Shown: positions 41,852 to 51,286, counted from the first letter of the stretch. The stretch is 64,000 bases of DNA from Bacteroidota bacterium (GCA_026391775.1 JAPLDK010000009.1:1-64000), one strand, 5' to 3'. The notes: generated from the sequence alone by a model not told the origin. Program-made: numbers and translations.

Positions 41852-42937
41852 TTATTTCTTATGTTGCTGTTCATCAGGCAGTCTTTTATGCCGAAGATAG
41901 ATTTTAGCTTCAGCCGGGGTTCCTAAAAGTATTGCGAGCCATCGTGTTTTCTCATTCTGTTCCAGGATGATTTTAATGGTCATCGTGAGAGGAACTGACA
42001 GGAACATACCCACTGTTCCCAATATAAATCCCCAGAAGAGAAGAGACAGGAATACAACCAGTGTTGACAGGCCTAAACCTTTTCCCATGACCCTGGGCTC
42101 AACAAAGTTTCCAAGAACATTGTTGATAACCAGAAATGAGCCAAGAGTCCAGAATGCGCCACCTAATCCGAGTTGCACCAGGGCAAAGAGAACTGCCGGT
42201 ACAGCGGCAATGATGGAGCCGATATTCGGAATATAATTCATAAGCCCTGCAATCAATGCCCATAGCAGAGGATAGTCGACTCCAATGATCAATAATGCTA
42301 CATAGATAAGAATCCCTATTGATAAACATACTAAGGTTTTTATCCCAAGGTAGTGACGGATATTTTTTATTATGGTAGAAAAATAAGAAATGGATTCATC
42401 CGATCCGCTCAGAATTGCTTTTGCTTTAACAGAAAAACTGCCGGATTCCATAAGCATAAATAAAATGATAAGGAAAATCAGGAAGGTATTCCCCATCATA
42501 TTTAACAATCCATTAACAGCGCTTGCGGTAAATTCCAGTATCCTGGCAGGTTGAATGAAATTTGATACCTGGTCTGGCCGGATCTTTAACCCTTTCTCAT
42601 TTAAAACCTGAATAAAAGAGTTGCTTATTGCTGTAAGAGTAGACTCATATTTTGAAACATTGCTTGAAAAGGATGATACTGTTCCTCCGATCAGAAAAGC
42701 AAATCCGGAAAAAAGTATAATCAACCCCAAAATTACAATGATAAGTGCAAGCCATCTTGGTATCCTCTTTTTCTCAAGCCAGGAAATGGGTTGCGCACAA
42801 ATGATACTTATGAATAACGCGAGTAAAAAGGTAGTGATGATAGATTTTGCATAAATCACCCCTGCAATAATGATTATTAATGCAGCGACTTTTATAACTG
42901 GTGAACCCTCCATTGACCCAATGCTCTTGCTGTTCAT
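41852..42937 (-). CDS. AI-2E-family (PerM) transporter
   Basis: 361 residues with about eight membrane helices, arranged as in the AI-2E/PerM exporter family: two N-terminal helix pairs (VIKVAALIIIIAGVIYAKSI, RWLALIIVILGLIILFSGFA), a long amphipathic part with SNVSKYESTLTAISNSFIQV, and C-terminal helices with LLWALIAGLMNYIPNIGSII (family motif PxxGSxI/GNIxP-like), GPL-like VFLSLLFWGFILGTVGMFLS and VPLTMTIKIILEQ. Members have been linked to autoinducer-2 export, Na+/H+ exchange or toxin secretion; the substrate is not predictable here. The C-terminus is charged. It converges with the CHRD lipoprotein gene, 18 bp away. Confidence 0.88.
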   Translation of the reverse strand: MNSKSIGSMEGSPVIKVAALIIIIAGVIYAKSIITTFLLALFISIICAQPISWLEKKRIPRWLALIIVILGLIILFSGFAFLIGGTVSSFSSNVSKYESTLTAISNSFIQVLNEKGLKIRPDQVSNFIQPARILEFTASAVNGLLNMMGNTFLIFLIILFMLMESGSFSVKAKAILSGSDESISYFSTIIKNIRHYLGIKTLVCLSIGILIYVALLIIGVDYPLLWALIAGLMNYIPNIGSIIAAVPAVLFALVQLGLGGAFWTLGSFLVINNVLGNFVEPRVMGKGLGLSTLVVFLSLLFWGFILGTVGMFLSVPLTMTIKIILEQNEKTRWLAILLGTPAEAKIYLRHKRLPDEQQHKK

Positions 42938-43053
42938 TTCAAAATAGTTTTACTGATCTTCAATATGTTTAATTAACCCAAAATTTCAAATTTTAGATTC
43001 TCTGAAACTCCTGATGATACAAAACTTCCTGGAAGGATGTCGCTTATGTAAGA

Positions 43054-43284
43054 TTATACTTTCGGTTTCTTGATAAAGATATTGAGCCGGCTGTCCCTGC
43101 GCAATTGATACCTTTCTCTTGTTTCCGCTTCTTTGGTGAGATCGGCAATAAATAATGTTGTTCTTCCACCATCAAGGATGATGGGAAATAAACCTGTTAG
43201 CGAGCCCGTCAATAGTTTTGCATTGGGGATTTTTAAGCGGTTATGTTCAAGCATCATCCTGTATTCAAGAGTGGTTTTTTTCAT
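43054..43284 (-). CDS. Small conserved-looking hypothetical protein
   Basis: 76 residues, strongly basic at the C-terminus (RERYQLRRDSRLNIFIKKPKV), with a single mildly hydrophobic stretch (LTGSLTGLFPIILDGGRTTLF). No signal peptide or cysteine. No family recognised. It stands alone between the AI-2E gene and the MBL hydrolase. The coding statistics look acceptable but the support is only a complete frame with a start. Confidence 0.4.
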   Translation of the reverse strand: MKKTTLEYRMMLEHNRLKIPNAKLLTGSLTGLFPIILDGGRTTLFIADLTKEAETRERYQLRRDSRLNIFIKKPKV

Positions 43285-43414
43285 TTTTCGTTTGTCCTGT
43301 TAGAAAATGTAAGTTCTGGTATTTCTACAAGATACGGATAATTATCGGATTTTGGAAGAATTACTTTTGGGCACAGATGGGCTTTGTGGTTTTTCTGCCC
43401 GTATACTCCTATCA

Positions 43415-44179
43415 TCAGAAAACACAAAAAACCCCGGTCTCCTCATAACGTGAGGCTACAAAGATCTTTGTGCCGTTGGCATGACGGCTGAAGAGTTCAT
43501 GTACCAAATGGGGGCGGTTGTTCTCGGCCGAAAGATGGGATAGGACCAGGAGCTGCATCCAGGAAGGTTTGTGGGTTGTAAAGAGGTCAAGGGCCTGGTC
43601 GTTCGACAGATGTCCTTCCATGCCCCTGATGCGACGTTTCAGATAAATGGGATAACGGCCGTTTTCGAGCATTTCCTCATCATAATTCGCCTCGAGGAAA
43701 GCTGCGTGGCATTGTGCGAAATGGTGTGCTACATGCTCGCAGCTTGAACCTATATCGGTGAAAACGCCGGCTGTTATGCCGTTCGCACTCACGATAAAAC
43801 TATGGGGTTCGGAGGCATCATGCCATTTGGGAAATGGGTTTACATTGAGTTCGCCAACCTGGACCGGGATGCCGGCAGTAAAGGGTTTCACCAGTTCCGG
43901 ATCGAGCATTAAGCGTCCACTGCGGTGGGTTGCAGCGGTAATGTATACGGGGATACGATGCTTTCGTGAGAGCACTTCAACGCCCCGGGTATGATCGGTA
44001 TGCTCATGGGTGATGAATATCGCTTTAACGTTTTTAACCGGCAACCCCAGGCGGGTCATCCTGCGCTCGGTTTCACGGCAGGAGAGGCCGGCATCGATGA
44101 ACACGGCTACTGTTTCGTTGCCGATGTAATAGCAGTTTCCGTTGCTGCCCGAATTGAGAGAGGCGAGGTAGAGTGGCAT
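43415..44179 (-). CDS. MBL-fold metallohydrolase, WalJ/YycJ-like
   Basis: 254 residues with a cytoplasmic start (MPLYLASLNSGSNGNCYYIG) matching the YycJ/WalJ subgroup (SLxSGSxGNxYYI). The metal-binding motif HEHTDHTRGVEVL (HxHxDH) is at ~58-63, and downstream ligands are in NVNPFPKWHDASEPHSFIVS and TAGVFTDIGSS. The C-terminus carries VLSHLSAENNRP. In Gram-positive bacteria the homologue is a 5'-3' exonuclease linked to mismatch repair or cell-wall control; in Bacteroidota it is a common single-copy hydrolase of unproven substrate. Divergent from the sensor kinase gene, with 89 bp between the start codons. Confidence 0.85.
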   Translation of the reverse strand: MPLYLASLNSGSNGNCYYIGNETVAVFIDAGLSCRETERRMTRLGLPVKNVKAIFITHEHTDHTRGVEVLSRKHRIPVYITAATHRSGRLMLDPELVKPFTAGIPVQVGELNVNPFPKWHDASEPHSFIVSANGITAGVFTDIGSSCEHVAHHFAQCHAAFLEANYDEEMLENGRYPIYLKRRIRGMEGHLSNDQALDLFTTHKPSWMQLLVLSHLSAENNRPHLVHELFSRHANGTKIFVASRYEETGVFCVF

Positions 44180-44268
44180 GATGCAAAGAAAGTGAAAATT
44201 AAGCAGGGTAGCGGCTGGTTCTCATCCGCAGACAAAAAAAATCCTTATATTCACGAAAAAAAATCGGT

Positions 44269-46449
44269 ATGGTCAGGTACTGCTTATCCATTTTACTTCT
44301 TTCATGCCTGATATGTCTGGCCTCATGCAAGCGGCCCAATCCTTCAGAAACTGATCAATCCCAGGCAGCTTATTGGGGTAAAATTGAAGACATGGCGATT
44401 GCGGCGAGCAAAGCAAACCTCGACAGCATGCTTTATTATTCCAGCCTGCTTCATTCTAAAGCTGTAAAGGCAAAGGACCCAAGATGGGAGGCGAAATCCC
44501 TGGTACTCCTGGGTTACTGGAATTCACTGAAGGGGGAGACCGACACTTCAATTATACTGTTGCAGAAAGCGATAAAGCTGGGCGACTCCATACAGGACAG
44601 CGCTATTGTTGAACAGGCACACAACTATCTTGGATCCCGTTATCTCGGAACGGGCTTGTTCAGAAAGGCCGGGTCGGAATACCTTGCAGGACTAGCCTAT
44701 GCGGAGAAGAAGCATGATACTTCTGAGATCGTAAAGTATTACAATAACCTGGGCAATGTAATGGAGAATCTCGACAATCTGGGCATGGCCCAGGAATATA
44801 TGAACAAAGCCCTTACCCTTTCTGAAAAACACAGGGATACACTTACAATGGCTTCTTCGATGCGAAACCTGGCCTGGGTTATAAAGAAAAGCGGAGACTC
44901 CGTGCAGGCTTCCCGGTATTTCAGGTCCTCCCTTGCCTTATTTACCAAATTGAACAATCAACGATGGGTGGCAAAGCTTTATAGCGATCTGGGAATTTTT
45001 TACCGCTATCAGGCCCCTGATTCAGCCTATTATTATTACAAGAAAGCCATTGAAATATATACCTCGCTTGGCGATAATGGCACTGTGCTCATCACGGAAT
45101 TTAACATGGCAAACCTTCTTTTTGACAAGGGAAAATACGGGGAAGCGGAAAAGATCTTTTCACGGATCTATAAGAAAACACTTGAGACGAACAACCTGAT
45201 AGGTATGGCATATAGCAGCATAAGCCTTGCTTCCACCTATAACAAGCTTAAGGATTTCCCAAAAGCCGATTTTTTTATTCAAAAATCGGAAACGCTTGCA
45301 GCTCAATGGAACCAGCCTGATTTCACCAGGAATGTATACGCTTACAAGATTGAACTCCTGAAATCCCAGGGAAAATACAAGGAGGCTGTCCCTGTATACG
45401 AGAAGTATGTCAACCTGAAAGACAGCCTGAGTTCAGCTGAAAATAAAACGAGAATCCTTGAGCTGCAGAACCAGTTCAATTCCGAAAAGAAAGAATTTGA
45501 AATAACCACCTTAAAACAGCAAACCACAATCCAGCAGACCAAACTGCATAACCGCTCCCTTCTGATCATAAGCCTGGTGGCGCTTATTGTCGTCATCACT
45601 CTTTCCATGGGTGTGATCCTGCTTTTTTACAGGAGGGGCGTGATCGTCAATCAGAAGCTGACCATGCAGAGCGAGGAACTGAAAAAGGAAATTCAGAACC
45701 GGGAAAAGATCCAGAAGTACCTTACCGAAAGCGAAAGGCAGCTCCTGAAAATGAACGCTTCCAAAGACAAGTTTTTTTCCATTATCGCACATGACCTGAA
45801 AAGCCCGTTTAATACGATTTTCGGGTTTACCGACTTGTTAACCACAGATTTTCAGAATTTTAATAAGGACGAGATTAAGCGTTTCATCGAGAATATCAGC
45901 AATGCATCCAAACAGGCTTACGCTTTGCTTGAAAACCTGTTGGTTTGGGCTCAGACTCAGAACAAAAGCATAGAATTCAATCCCCAGGTTATCGATCTGG
46001 AAAAACAAGTCGGGGATGCCCTTGCCCTGGTTGAAACCCAGGCAAAAGCAAAACAGATTTCCATAACGTCTTTTATCAAAAAAACCCATTGGGGTATTGC
46101 CGATGTGAATCTGATCGGGACTATTCTCAGGAACCTGCTTTCAAATGCAATTAAATTCACGCCCCAGAATGGTTCGGTTGAAGTTTCGGCCCTGCTTCGC
46201 GACAAGCAGGTCTGGATTTCCGTGAATGATACCGGTGTGGGGATATCGAGAGAGCGTCTCCCACATATGTTCGAAATTGAAGGCATGAAACGGACTATGG
46301 GTACCGAGAAAGAGAAGGGGAGTGGACTGGGTCTGATCTTATGCAAGGAGTTTGCCGAGATGCAGGGTGGCAGGATCTGGGTTGAAAGTGAGCCAGGCAA
46401 GGGAAGTACCTTCACATTCTCCGTTCCTGCGGTAACTACCGGCAAATAA
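44269..46449 (+). CDS. Hybrid-type TPR sensor histidine kinase (lipoprotein-like N-terminus)
   Basis: 726 residues. The N-terminus looks like a lipoprotein signal (LLLSCLICLASCKR, Cys20). Residues ~40-400 are tetratricopeptide repeats (ALVLLGYWN-type pattern, YNNLGNVMENLDNLGMAQEY, YSDLGIFYRYQAPDSAYYYY, FNMANLLFDKGKYGEAEKIF). A transmembrane helix (~428-453) and a coiled coil are followed by HisKA: FFSIIAHDLKSPFNTIFGFT with the phospho-acceptor His508. The HATPase domain has NLLSNAIKFTPQNG (N box), ISVNDTGVGIS (G1) and KEKGSGLGLILCKEF (G2). No receiver domain follows, and no response regulator lies next to it. The ligand sensed by the periplasmic TPRs is unknown. Confidence 0.9.
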   Translation: MVRYCLSILLLSCLICLASCKRPNPSETDQSQAAYWGKIEDMAIAASKANLDSMLYYSSLLHSKAVKAKDPRWEAKSLVLLGYWNSLKGETDTSIILLQKAIKLGDSIQDSAIVEQAHNYLGSRYLGTGLFRKAGSEYLAGLAYAEKKHDTSEIVKYYNNLGNVMENLDNLGMAQEYMNKALTLSEKHRDTLTMASSMRNLAWVIKKSGDSVQASRYFRSSLALFTKLNNQRWVAKLYSDLGIFYRYQAPDSAYYYYKKAIEIYTSLGDNGTVLITEFNMANLLFDKGKYGEAEKIFSRIYKKTLETNNLIGMAYSSISLASTYNKLKDFPKADFFIQKSETLAAQWNQPDFTRNVYAYKIELLKSQGKYKEAVPVYEKYVNLKDSLSSAENKTRILELQNQFNSEKKEFEITTLKQQTTIQQTKLHNRSLLIISLVALIVVITLSMGVILLFYRRGVIVNQKLTMQSEELKKEIQNREKIQKYLTESERQLLKMNASKDKFFSIIAHDLKSPFNTIFGFTDLLTTDFQNFNKDEIKRFIENISNASKQAYALLENLLVWAQTQNKSIEFNPQVIDLEKQVGDALALVETQAKAKQISITSFIKKTHWGIADVNLIGTILRNLLSNAIKFTPQNGSVEVSALLRDKQVWISVNDTGVGISRERLPHMFEIEGMKRTMGTEKEKGSGLGLILCKEFAEMQGGRIWVESEPGKGSTFTFSVPAVTTGK

Positions 46450-46542
46450 CAGGCAGGATTGCTTTTTGCATCCGGGGCTCACTGCGATCATGCAGAGCGC
46501 ACATAAAAGGATAAGGATCTTAGGGTAAGTATTCGTTTTCAT
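46339..46542 (-). pseudogene. Possible 5' stub of a lipoprotein gene opposite the kinase 3' end
   Basis: From ATG 46542 the minus strand reads MKTNTYPKILILLCALCMIA then VSPGCKKQSC, an excellent lipoprotein signal with lipobox SPGC. After ~35 codons the frame continues over the end of the histidine kinase gene and has no recognisable content. A truncated gene is more likely than a functional one. Confidence 0.3.
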
Positions 46543-46576
46543 AAAGCAGGGGACATAAACCCGCTTATATCCCAAT

Positions 46577-46611
46577 ACCTGCCTTTCAATAGCCAAAACC
46601 TGCCTTTCAAT
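46577..46611 (+). repeat. 14-bp direct repeat upstream of the T9SS gene at 46734
   Basis: ACCTGCCTTTCAAT occurs at 46577-46590 and 46598-46611 (start-to-start 21 bp, about two helical turns), in the 284-bp gap between the histidine kinase and the following gene. The spacing would suit a dimeric regulator. No other feature is seen in the gap. Confidence 0.45.
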
Positions 46612-46720
46612 GAGAAACTATTACCGTTCATTCATTTCCGCAGCATCGTCCTGATATTTGCTTTACAATTGTATTATCCAATGGAAGAATTAATTCAAAA
46701 CAAGATAGTTTACTGAAATT

Positions 46721-46728
46721 TAAATTTG
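46721..46728 (+). promoter_or_regulatory. Candidate -7 box (TAAATTTG) directly before ATG 46734
   Basis: TAAATTTG fits TAnnTTTG and ends 5 bases before the start codon. No TTG lies 19-21 bp upstream. Use of this box would give a leaderless message. Confidence 0.3.
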
Positions 46729-46733
46729 CAGCT

Positions 46734-49700
46734 ATGAAGAAGATCTTTTTACTTTTTTGCTTTATTTTCTGTTCTATCCTGATGAATGCGCAGGTATGGT
46801 ATTTTGGAAATAAGGCCGGATTGGATTTTACCTCCGGGATAGTTTCTCCGGTCAGTAATGGACAGTTAATTAATACGGGCGAGGGATGTACCATGGCATA
46901 TGATGACCATTGTAACCTGCTTTTTTATTCTGACGGGATTACTGTTTGGGATAGAAATAACGTAGTTATCAAAGATGGAAATAATAATTTCGTAACCGGT
47001 GCTGCCAATGGCTTATATGGTGATCCGAGCTCAACACAGTCGGCAATTGCTGTACCAAAACCAGGGACTAATTTTGATGAGTTTTATATTTTCACTACAG
47101 ATAAAGGAGCCAATATAGACCAGGGCGCTCCTGCTTATAAAGGATTCCGTTATACAACAGTGAAACATTGCCTTTCAACCCCCGAGGTTGACCTTAAAAA
47201 CATACAACTCTCACCCTTGAAATCCACCGAAAAAATATCTGTCACCAGCATCCCCGGTGGTGGTTTCTGGGTTCTTGTTCATGATTTCAATATGACTCCG
47301 GAGAATGGTTGCAACTATTATGCTTATAAAATTGATCCTGCGGGTAATTTACATACCACGACACCTGTAATCTCGAATATCGGGACCCAGCATCAGGGAG
47401 CTTATGCCAATGTTCAGGGGCAAATGAAGTTTTCTCATGACGGAACAAAAGTTGCTGTAGCAATCCCCCAGGCCAGGATTATTGAAATACTTGATTTTGA
47501 CAACTCAGGAAATGCTCCAAACAGTGGCAAATTAACTAACCCCAGGAGAATAAAATTTCCGAAGGATTCATGCGTGGATTGCGAACTGTATGGCCTGGAG
47601 TTTTCTCCGAATAACCGGTATTTATTTATTGGAGGTGAGTATCACTGTGGGTGCGATAATGCCAAACACAGGATTTACCAGGTTGACCTGAATACATTTT
47701 TATTTCCTGATCTCCAGGCGACAAACTGCGGGTCTGATATACCTACAAAAACATTTTTCTTCGTTCCTGATATCCAAAGTATACCTCTGCAAATCAGGGT
47801 GATATATAATGGGATCAGTTCATTGGATATTGGCCAGTTTCAATTAGCCCGGGATCAGAAAATTTACGTAGCCAGTTGGACTGACCCTAACACATTCGGT
47901 GATTTAGTCGGCTGCATTGATAATCCTGATATATACCCGGCAACTTTTAATGCTGCCGCGGTTCAATTAAATACTCCCCAACAATGCCAGGCGGGGCTTC
48001 CCACACTACTCCAGGATCAGTTTAACTGTAATCCTTCGGCTCCTTCCTGTGATTCCTGTTTGACTCCTGTTAAATATCTTCATACCGGCATGTGGCAGGG
48101 GCCGGGGCAAAATGATCCATACTGGAGGTTGTCGCCTTCGGGTAATGCTGCGGTTATTGTCAATACTCCGTTAAATTATTCCTCACCTATGGGAGGTTCT
48201 CAATGGATTTCATCATCTTTTCCTCCTCCATCTGTCCAGGGAACATATAGTTATAAAATTCCTTTTTATATATACGACTCACTTTGTCCCCCGCCAAAAA
48301 CATTTGAATTGGTTGGCTGCGTGCTTGCTAATAATGCTACAATATATCTCAAGCAAGGCAGTAATCAATATACGCTTGGAACCGCTAATTCTGTGATAAA
48401 TCCTACCACCTTTACATTCAACCAGGGATTTACAGCAGGAAATTATGAACTGATTATTGATGTCAATAATCCCGCCGGTTCATTGCCTGTGATCGATGTT
48501 AAGGCCTGGGTCTGCTGCATCCCGGACTCCACACCCCAGATTATTCCTATACCATGCCCTTTTGAGGAAGGATCGAGCACATCATTTCCAAATACGATCA
48601 TAAACTATAACTGCAGCCCTCCTGCTGTGTGTCCAGGGAATGAAGCCATGTATTCCTTGTCTCTTTCAGGCACATATACAGTTACAGCAGCGATATCCGG
48701 CTCAGCGAGTACGCGCATATTTGTTCTGTCAGCTATCCCAACCCCTGCCAGCGCAATGTCAGGCATCGTCGCCTGCGGTGACATATATAATCCGGCAGTA
48801 TTCACGTACAGCGGTTTTTCTCCGTATTATATCGTGATCGATGATCTCTGGCCAGGAACGCATAACTTCGGCCTCTATGTAAGATGTGACGAAGTGCCGG
48901 ATTGTGATTCCTGCCATTATCCTAATTTGCCAAAAGCTTATCTTCATACCGGGATCAGTACCGCATGGAACCTGACCAGTTCTCCAGGTGTTGGGACAGG
49001 CACTGCAGGCATCGTGACAAATCCCGGGTCCTATGGAATACCTGACCCCCTGCAAGGAACACATTGGATCGCAGGGACCGGGACTTCAATGCCTACAACA
49101 GGAGGTACGTATATATACGAAAATACATTTAACCTCGTTTCACCTGCAGGTTGTCCATGTGCTCCAAATCAGGTCCCCCAGCTTAAATTATGTATCCTGG
49201 CTGATAGTGCAATCGTTTATCTCAATGGAAATCAGGTCGGAACTGTATCATCCCTGACTACATCAACAAGGATCGTAACAGTACCTGGACAATATATGTC
49301 CTGTCCCGGATCAAATACCCTGAAGGTGAAAGTGATCAATCAGGCAGGAAGCTATCCCGTGGCTGATGTAAAAGCATGGGTCTGCTGTGCTGATACAATT
49401 CAGGAAATTCCATGTCCGTTTGCAATTTCGGGATATACAGCCTATCTCAATAAAATACTGTCTGCTGATGTTATGAGTACGGTAGCTCTTCCCGGAAAGG
49501 AAGCAATTTATTCGTTAAATCTCACATCTCCCACCCGTGTAACTATTAAATCAAATTCAAATTCAACAACCGAGGAAATATTACTACTTAACACTTTACC
49601 GAATTCCTGGCCAAACCCGGGGCAGGTTCAACACCAGAATATCATGGCATTCCTGCCGCAACTTGGATCTGCCGTTCCTTACTCCATGACCGCTGACATA

Positions 49701-50519
49701 TACACCCCCGGACATTATTTTATCGTGGTTGATGATCAATCCAGTTCATGGAGCCATTTCTATAATTTCCAGGTAGATTGTGAACCTATTCCTGAATGTG
49801 ATTCCCCTTGTAAAGACAGCGTTGATGTTTTTTATTCAGGTAAAACAAACGGAAACAATTACGATATCCACTGGGGTATGTGGGGTAACGGACAGGCAAT
49901 CGTTGTTGCCAATCCTGCATTGTATGGATGGGCGCCGCCTCAAACCGGATCACAATGGATATCCAATGCAACATCGCCGGTAAATACTCCGACAATTATT
50001 TTGTTTACTCATCTGTTTACTATTCCGGATACATGTCAGAGTCCCTATTTAAGTTTATGCCTTATGGGGGATTATACTTCCGTTCTTCTGAATGGTACAT
50101 GGATCGGTAACACAAATTCAACTTTGATACCGCTGAACATTGTCAATTCGAACCTGCTGAAACCGGGATTACCCAATGATATCTTGATTATCAATATGAA
50201 CCCGCTTAATAAGTTTCCGGGAATAAATATCATCGGGGAAGTTTGCTGCAAGCAACCGGCCGGGATTAATGAAACACCCGTTGAGGAGGAGTCCTTTAAG
50301 ATCTATCCGAATCCTGCCCGTGATCAGGTGATGCTTGAAAGCAGGATCGGGATAGACTATGTCTCTATTTATAATTCCATCGGTAACAAGATGTTCGAAA
50401 CACGAGCCATCGGTGAGCTGACAAAAATAGATCTGAATAGCTTGCAGAACGGACTTTATTTCCTGATCATTCAGACAAAGAAAGGATTCTACACTAAAAA
50501 AATGATCATTTTGCATTAA
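46734..50519 (+). CDS. Large modular secreted protein with T9SS sorting domain
   Basis: 1261 residues. Signal peptide (KKIFLLFCFIFCSILMNAQ). Residues ~20-420 look like the propeller-type N-terminal part common in Bacteroidota T9SS proteins (WYFGNKAGLDFTSGIVSPVS, EGCTMAYDDHCNLLFYSDGI, YGDPSSTQSAIAVPKPGTNF, LEFSPNNRYLFIGGEYHCGC). Then follow two and a half copies of a ~290-residue module starting CDSC/CDSPC (see the repeat feature), with Cys-rich segments such as VIDVKAWVCCIPDSTPQ and VADVKAWVCCADTIQEI. The end is a type-A sorting domain (FKIYPNPARDQVMLESRIGI, IYNSIGNKMFE, LQNGLYFLIIQTKKGFYTKK). Function unknown; a large adhesin or surface binder is likely. Confidence 0.78.
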   Translation: MKKIFLLFCFIFCSILMNAQVWYFGNKAGLDFTSGIVSPVSNGQLINTGEGCTMAYDDHCNLLFYSDGITVWDRNNVVIKDGNNNFVTGAANGLYGDPSSTQSAIAVPKPGTNFDEFYIFTTDKGANIDQGAPAYKGFRYTTVKHCLSTPEVDLKNIQLSPLKSTEKISVTSIPGGGFWVLVHDFNMTPENGCNYYAYKIDPAGNLHTTTPVISNIGTQHQGAYANVQGQMKFSHDGTKVAVAIPQARIIEILDFDNSGNAPNSGKLTNPRRIKFPKDSCVDCELYGLEFSPNNRYLFIGGEYHCGCDNAKHRIYQVDLNTFLFPDLQATNCGSDIPTKTFFFVPDIQSIPLQIRVIYNGISSLDIGQFQLARDQKIYVASWTDPNTFGDLVGCIDNPDIYPATFNAAAVQLNTPQQCQAGLPTLLQDQFNCNPSAPSCDSCLTPVKYLHTGMWQGPGQNDPYWRLSPSGNAAVIVNTPLNYSSPMGGSQWISSSFPPPSVQGTYSYKIPFYIYDSLCPPPKTFELVGCVLANNATIYLKQGSNQYTLGTANSVINPTTFTFNQGFTAGNYELIIDVNNPAGSLPVIDVKAWVCCIPDSTPQIIPIPCPFEEGSSTSFPNTIINYNCSPPAVCPGNEAMYSLSLSGTYTVTAAISGSASTRIFVLSAIPTPASAMSGIVACGDIYNPAVFTYSGFSPYYIVIDDLWPGTHNFGLYVRCDEVPDCDSCHYPNLPKAYLHTGISTAWNLTSSPGVGTGTAGIVTNPGSYGIPDPLQGTHWIAGTGTSMPTTGGTYIYENTFNLVSPAGCPCAPNQVPQLKLCILADSAIVYLNGNQVGTVSSLTTSTRIVTVPGQYMSCPGSNTLKVKVINQAGSYPVADVKAWVCCADTIQEIPCPFAISGYTAYLNKILSADVMSTVALPGKEAIYSLNLTSPTRVTIKSNSNSTTEEILLLNTLPNSWPNPGQVQHQNIMAFLPQLGSAVPYSMTADIYTPGHYFIVVDDQSSSWSHFYNFQVDCEPIPECDSPCKDSVDVFYSGKTNGNNYDIHWGMWGNGQAIVVANPALYGWAPPQTGSQWISNATSPVNTPTIILFTHLFTIPDTCQSPYLSLCLMGDYTSVLLNGTWIGNTNSTLIPLNIVNSNLLKPGLPNDILIINMNPLNKFPGINIIGEVCCKQPAGINETPVEEESFKIYPNPARDQVMLESRIGIDYVSIYNSIGNKMFETRAIGELTKIDLNSLQNGLYFLIIQTKKGFYTKKMIILH
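48048..50257 (+). repeat. Two and a half copies of an ~870-bp internal module
   Basis: Units begin at 48048, 48903 and 49797, each with a Cys-Asp-Ser-(Pro)-Cys segment, then a YLHTG(M/I)- or YSGKT-type strand, a (G/Q)SQWI(S/A) or THWIAG segment, a hydrophobic LVGCVLA / LKLCILAD / LSLCLMGD segment with IYLKQG, VYLNGN or VLLNGT, and (units 1-2) an (I/A)DVKAWVCC ending plus a second half with EAMYSLSL / EAIYSLNL and YYIVIDD / YFIVVDD. The third unit stops after ~150 residues and passes into the sorting domain. Confidence 0.75.
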
Positions 50520-50536
50520 TTCCCTGACTCAGGAGA

Positions 50537-51229
50537 TTATTGCAGTGGCCGGAATGTAAGCTTTGTCTTAACGGGACGTTTTGCTTTGGATTTGACTTCG
50601 TAGCTGTTGACTGCCGGTAAGGTTACTTCACCTATGCCGGGCCCGCTGAGGATCTCGTAATCCCAGGATTTACTGGTCCATAAGAGCGTGTTCTTCGTAT
50701 CGGGGTATAGGCTGCAGCCTGGAACCGAACTGATACTCACCCATCTTCCGGGTGGGATGGTGACATCAAATGAAATGAAAATCTCTTCAACTTTATCCAG
50801 GTACCAATCGTCATCACCCGAAAGGTAGGTCGCAAATACCTGGGCGTTGTAATACGTTTCGTCCTTTCCATTATACGACAGCAGCTGTAAGTCAAGACGA
50901 AAATCAATTCTCAGATCGGTACGGGCAATGCTGGTGATCGCTGCCTGTTTAAATTCAGTGATCCTGTCAAAACTCCAGCCCGGTATCTGTTTTCCGATCA
51001 GGTCCGTTTTGATCCTTTCAATTCCGGGTTCAGTGAATGTTTTTGATGCAGGCTGATGGCCCTCTCCCGTATAAACAGTCTGTTCGGCGGTAGATCCGGG
51101 GCTAACCATGGAAAGCGCTTGATTCCTGAGAAAGGGGTTCACTATGATGGTTCTCAGAGCCGGGATTGAAAACACCACTACGGCCGTAACAATAAGCAGC
51201 AGAAATATCAAAAGAAGGAATTTCCTCAT
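50537..51229 (-). CDS. Membrane-anchored periplasmic protein of unknown function
   Basis: 230 residues. An uncleaved-looking N-terminal anchor (KFLLLIFLLLIVTAVVVFSI) is followed by a mixed-strand domain with FNRIT-like GWSFDRITEFKQAAITSIAR, RIDFRLDLQLLSYNGKDETY, VFATYLSGDDDWYLDKVEEI and a C-terminal WDYEILSGPGIGEVTLPAVN. No family recognised. Start ATG 51229 is 57 bp from the divergent peptidase gene at 51287, and TACCTTTG (51269-51262 on the minus strand) may be its -7 box. Convergent with the T9SS gene, 18 bp away. Confidence 0.6.
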   Translation of the reverse strand: MRKFLLLIFLLLIVTAVVVFSIPALRTIIVNPFLRNQALSMVSPGSTAEQTVYTGEGHQPASKTFTEPGIERIKTDLIGKQIPGWSFDRITEFKQAAITSIARTDLRIDFRLDLQLLSYNGKDETYYNAQVFATYLSGDDDWYLDKVEEIFISFDVTIPPGRWVSISSVPGCSLYPDTKNTLLWTSKSWDYEILSGPGIGEVTLPAVNSYEVKSKAKRPVKTKLTFRPLQ

Positions 51230-51286
51230 CAGCAGAAAGCGTATTTTTGCATTTCCTCATCCAAAGGTATTAATATTATTATTTAT

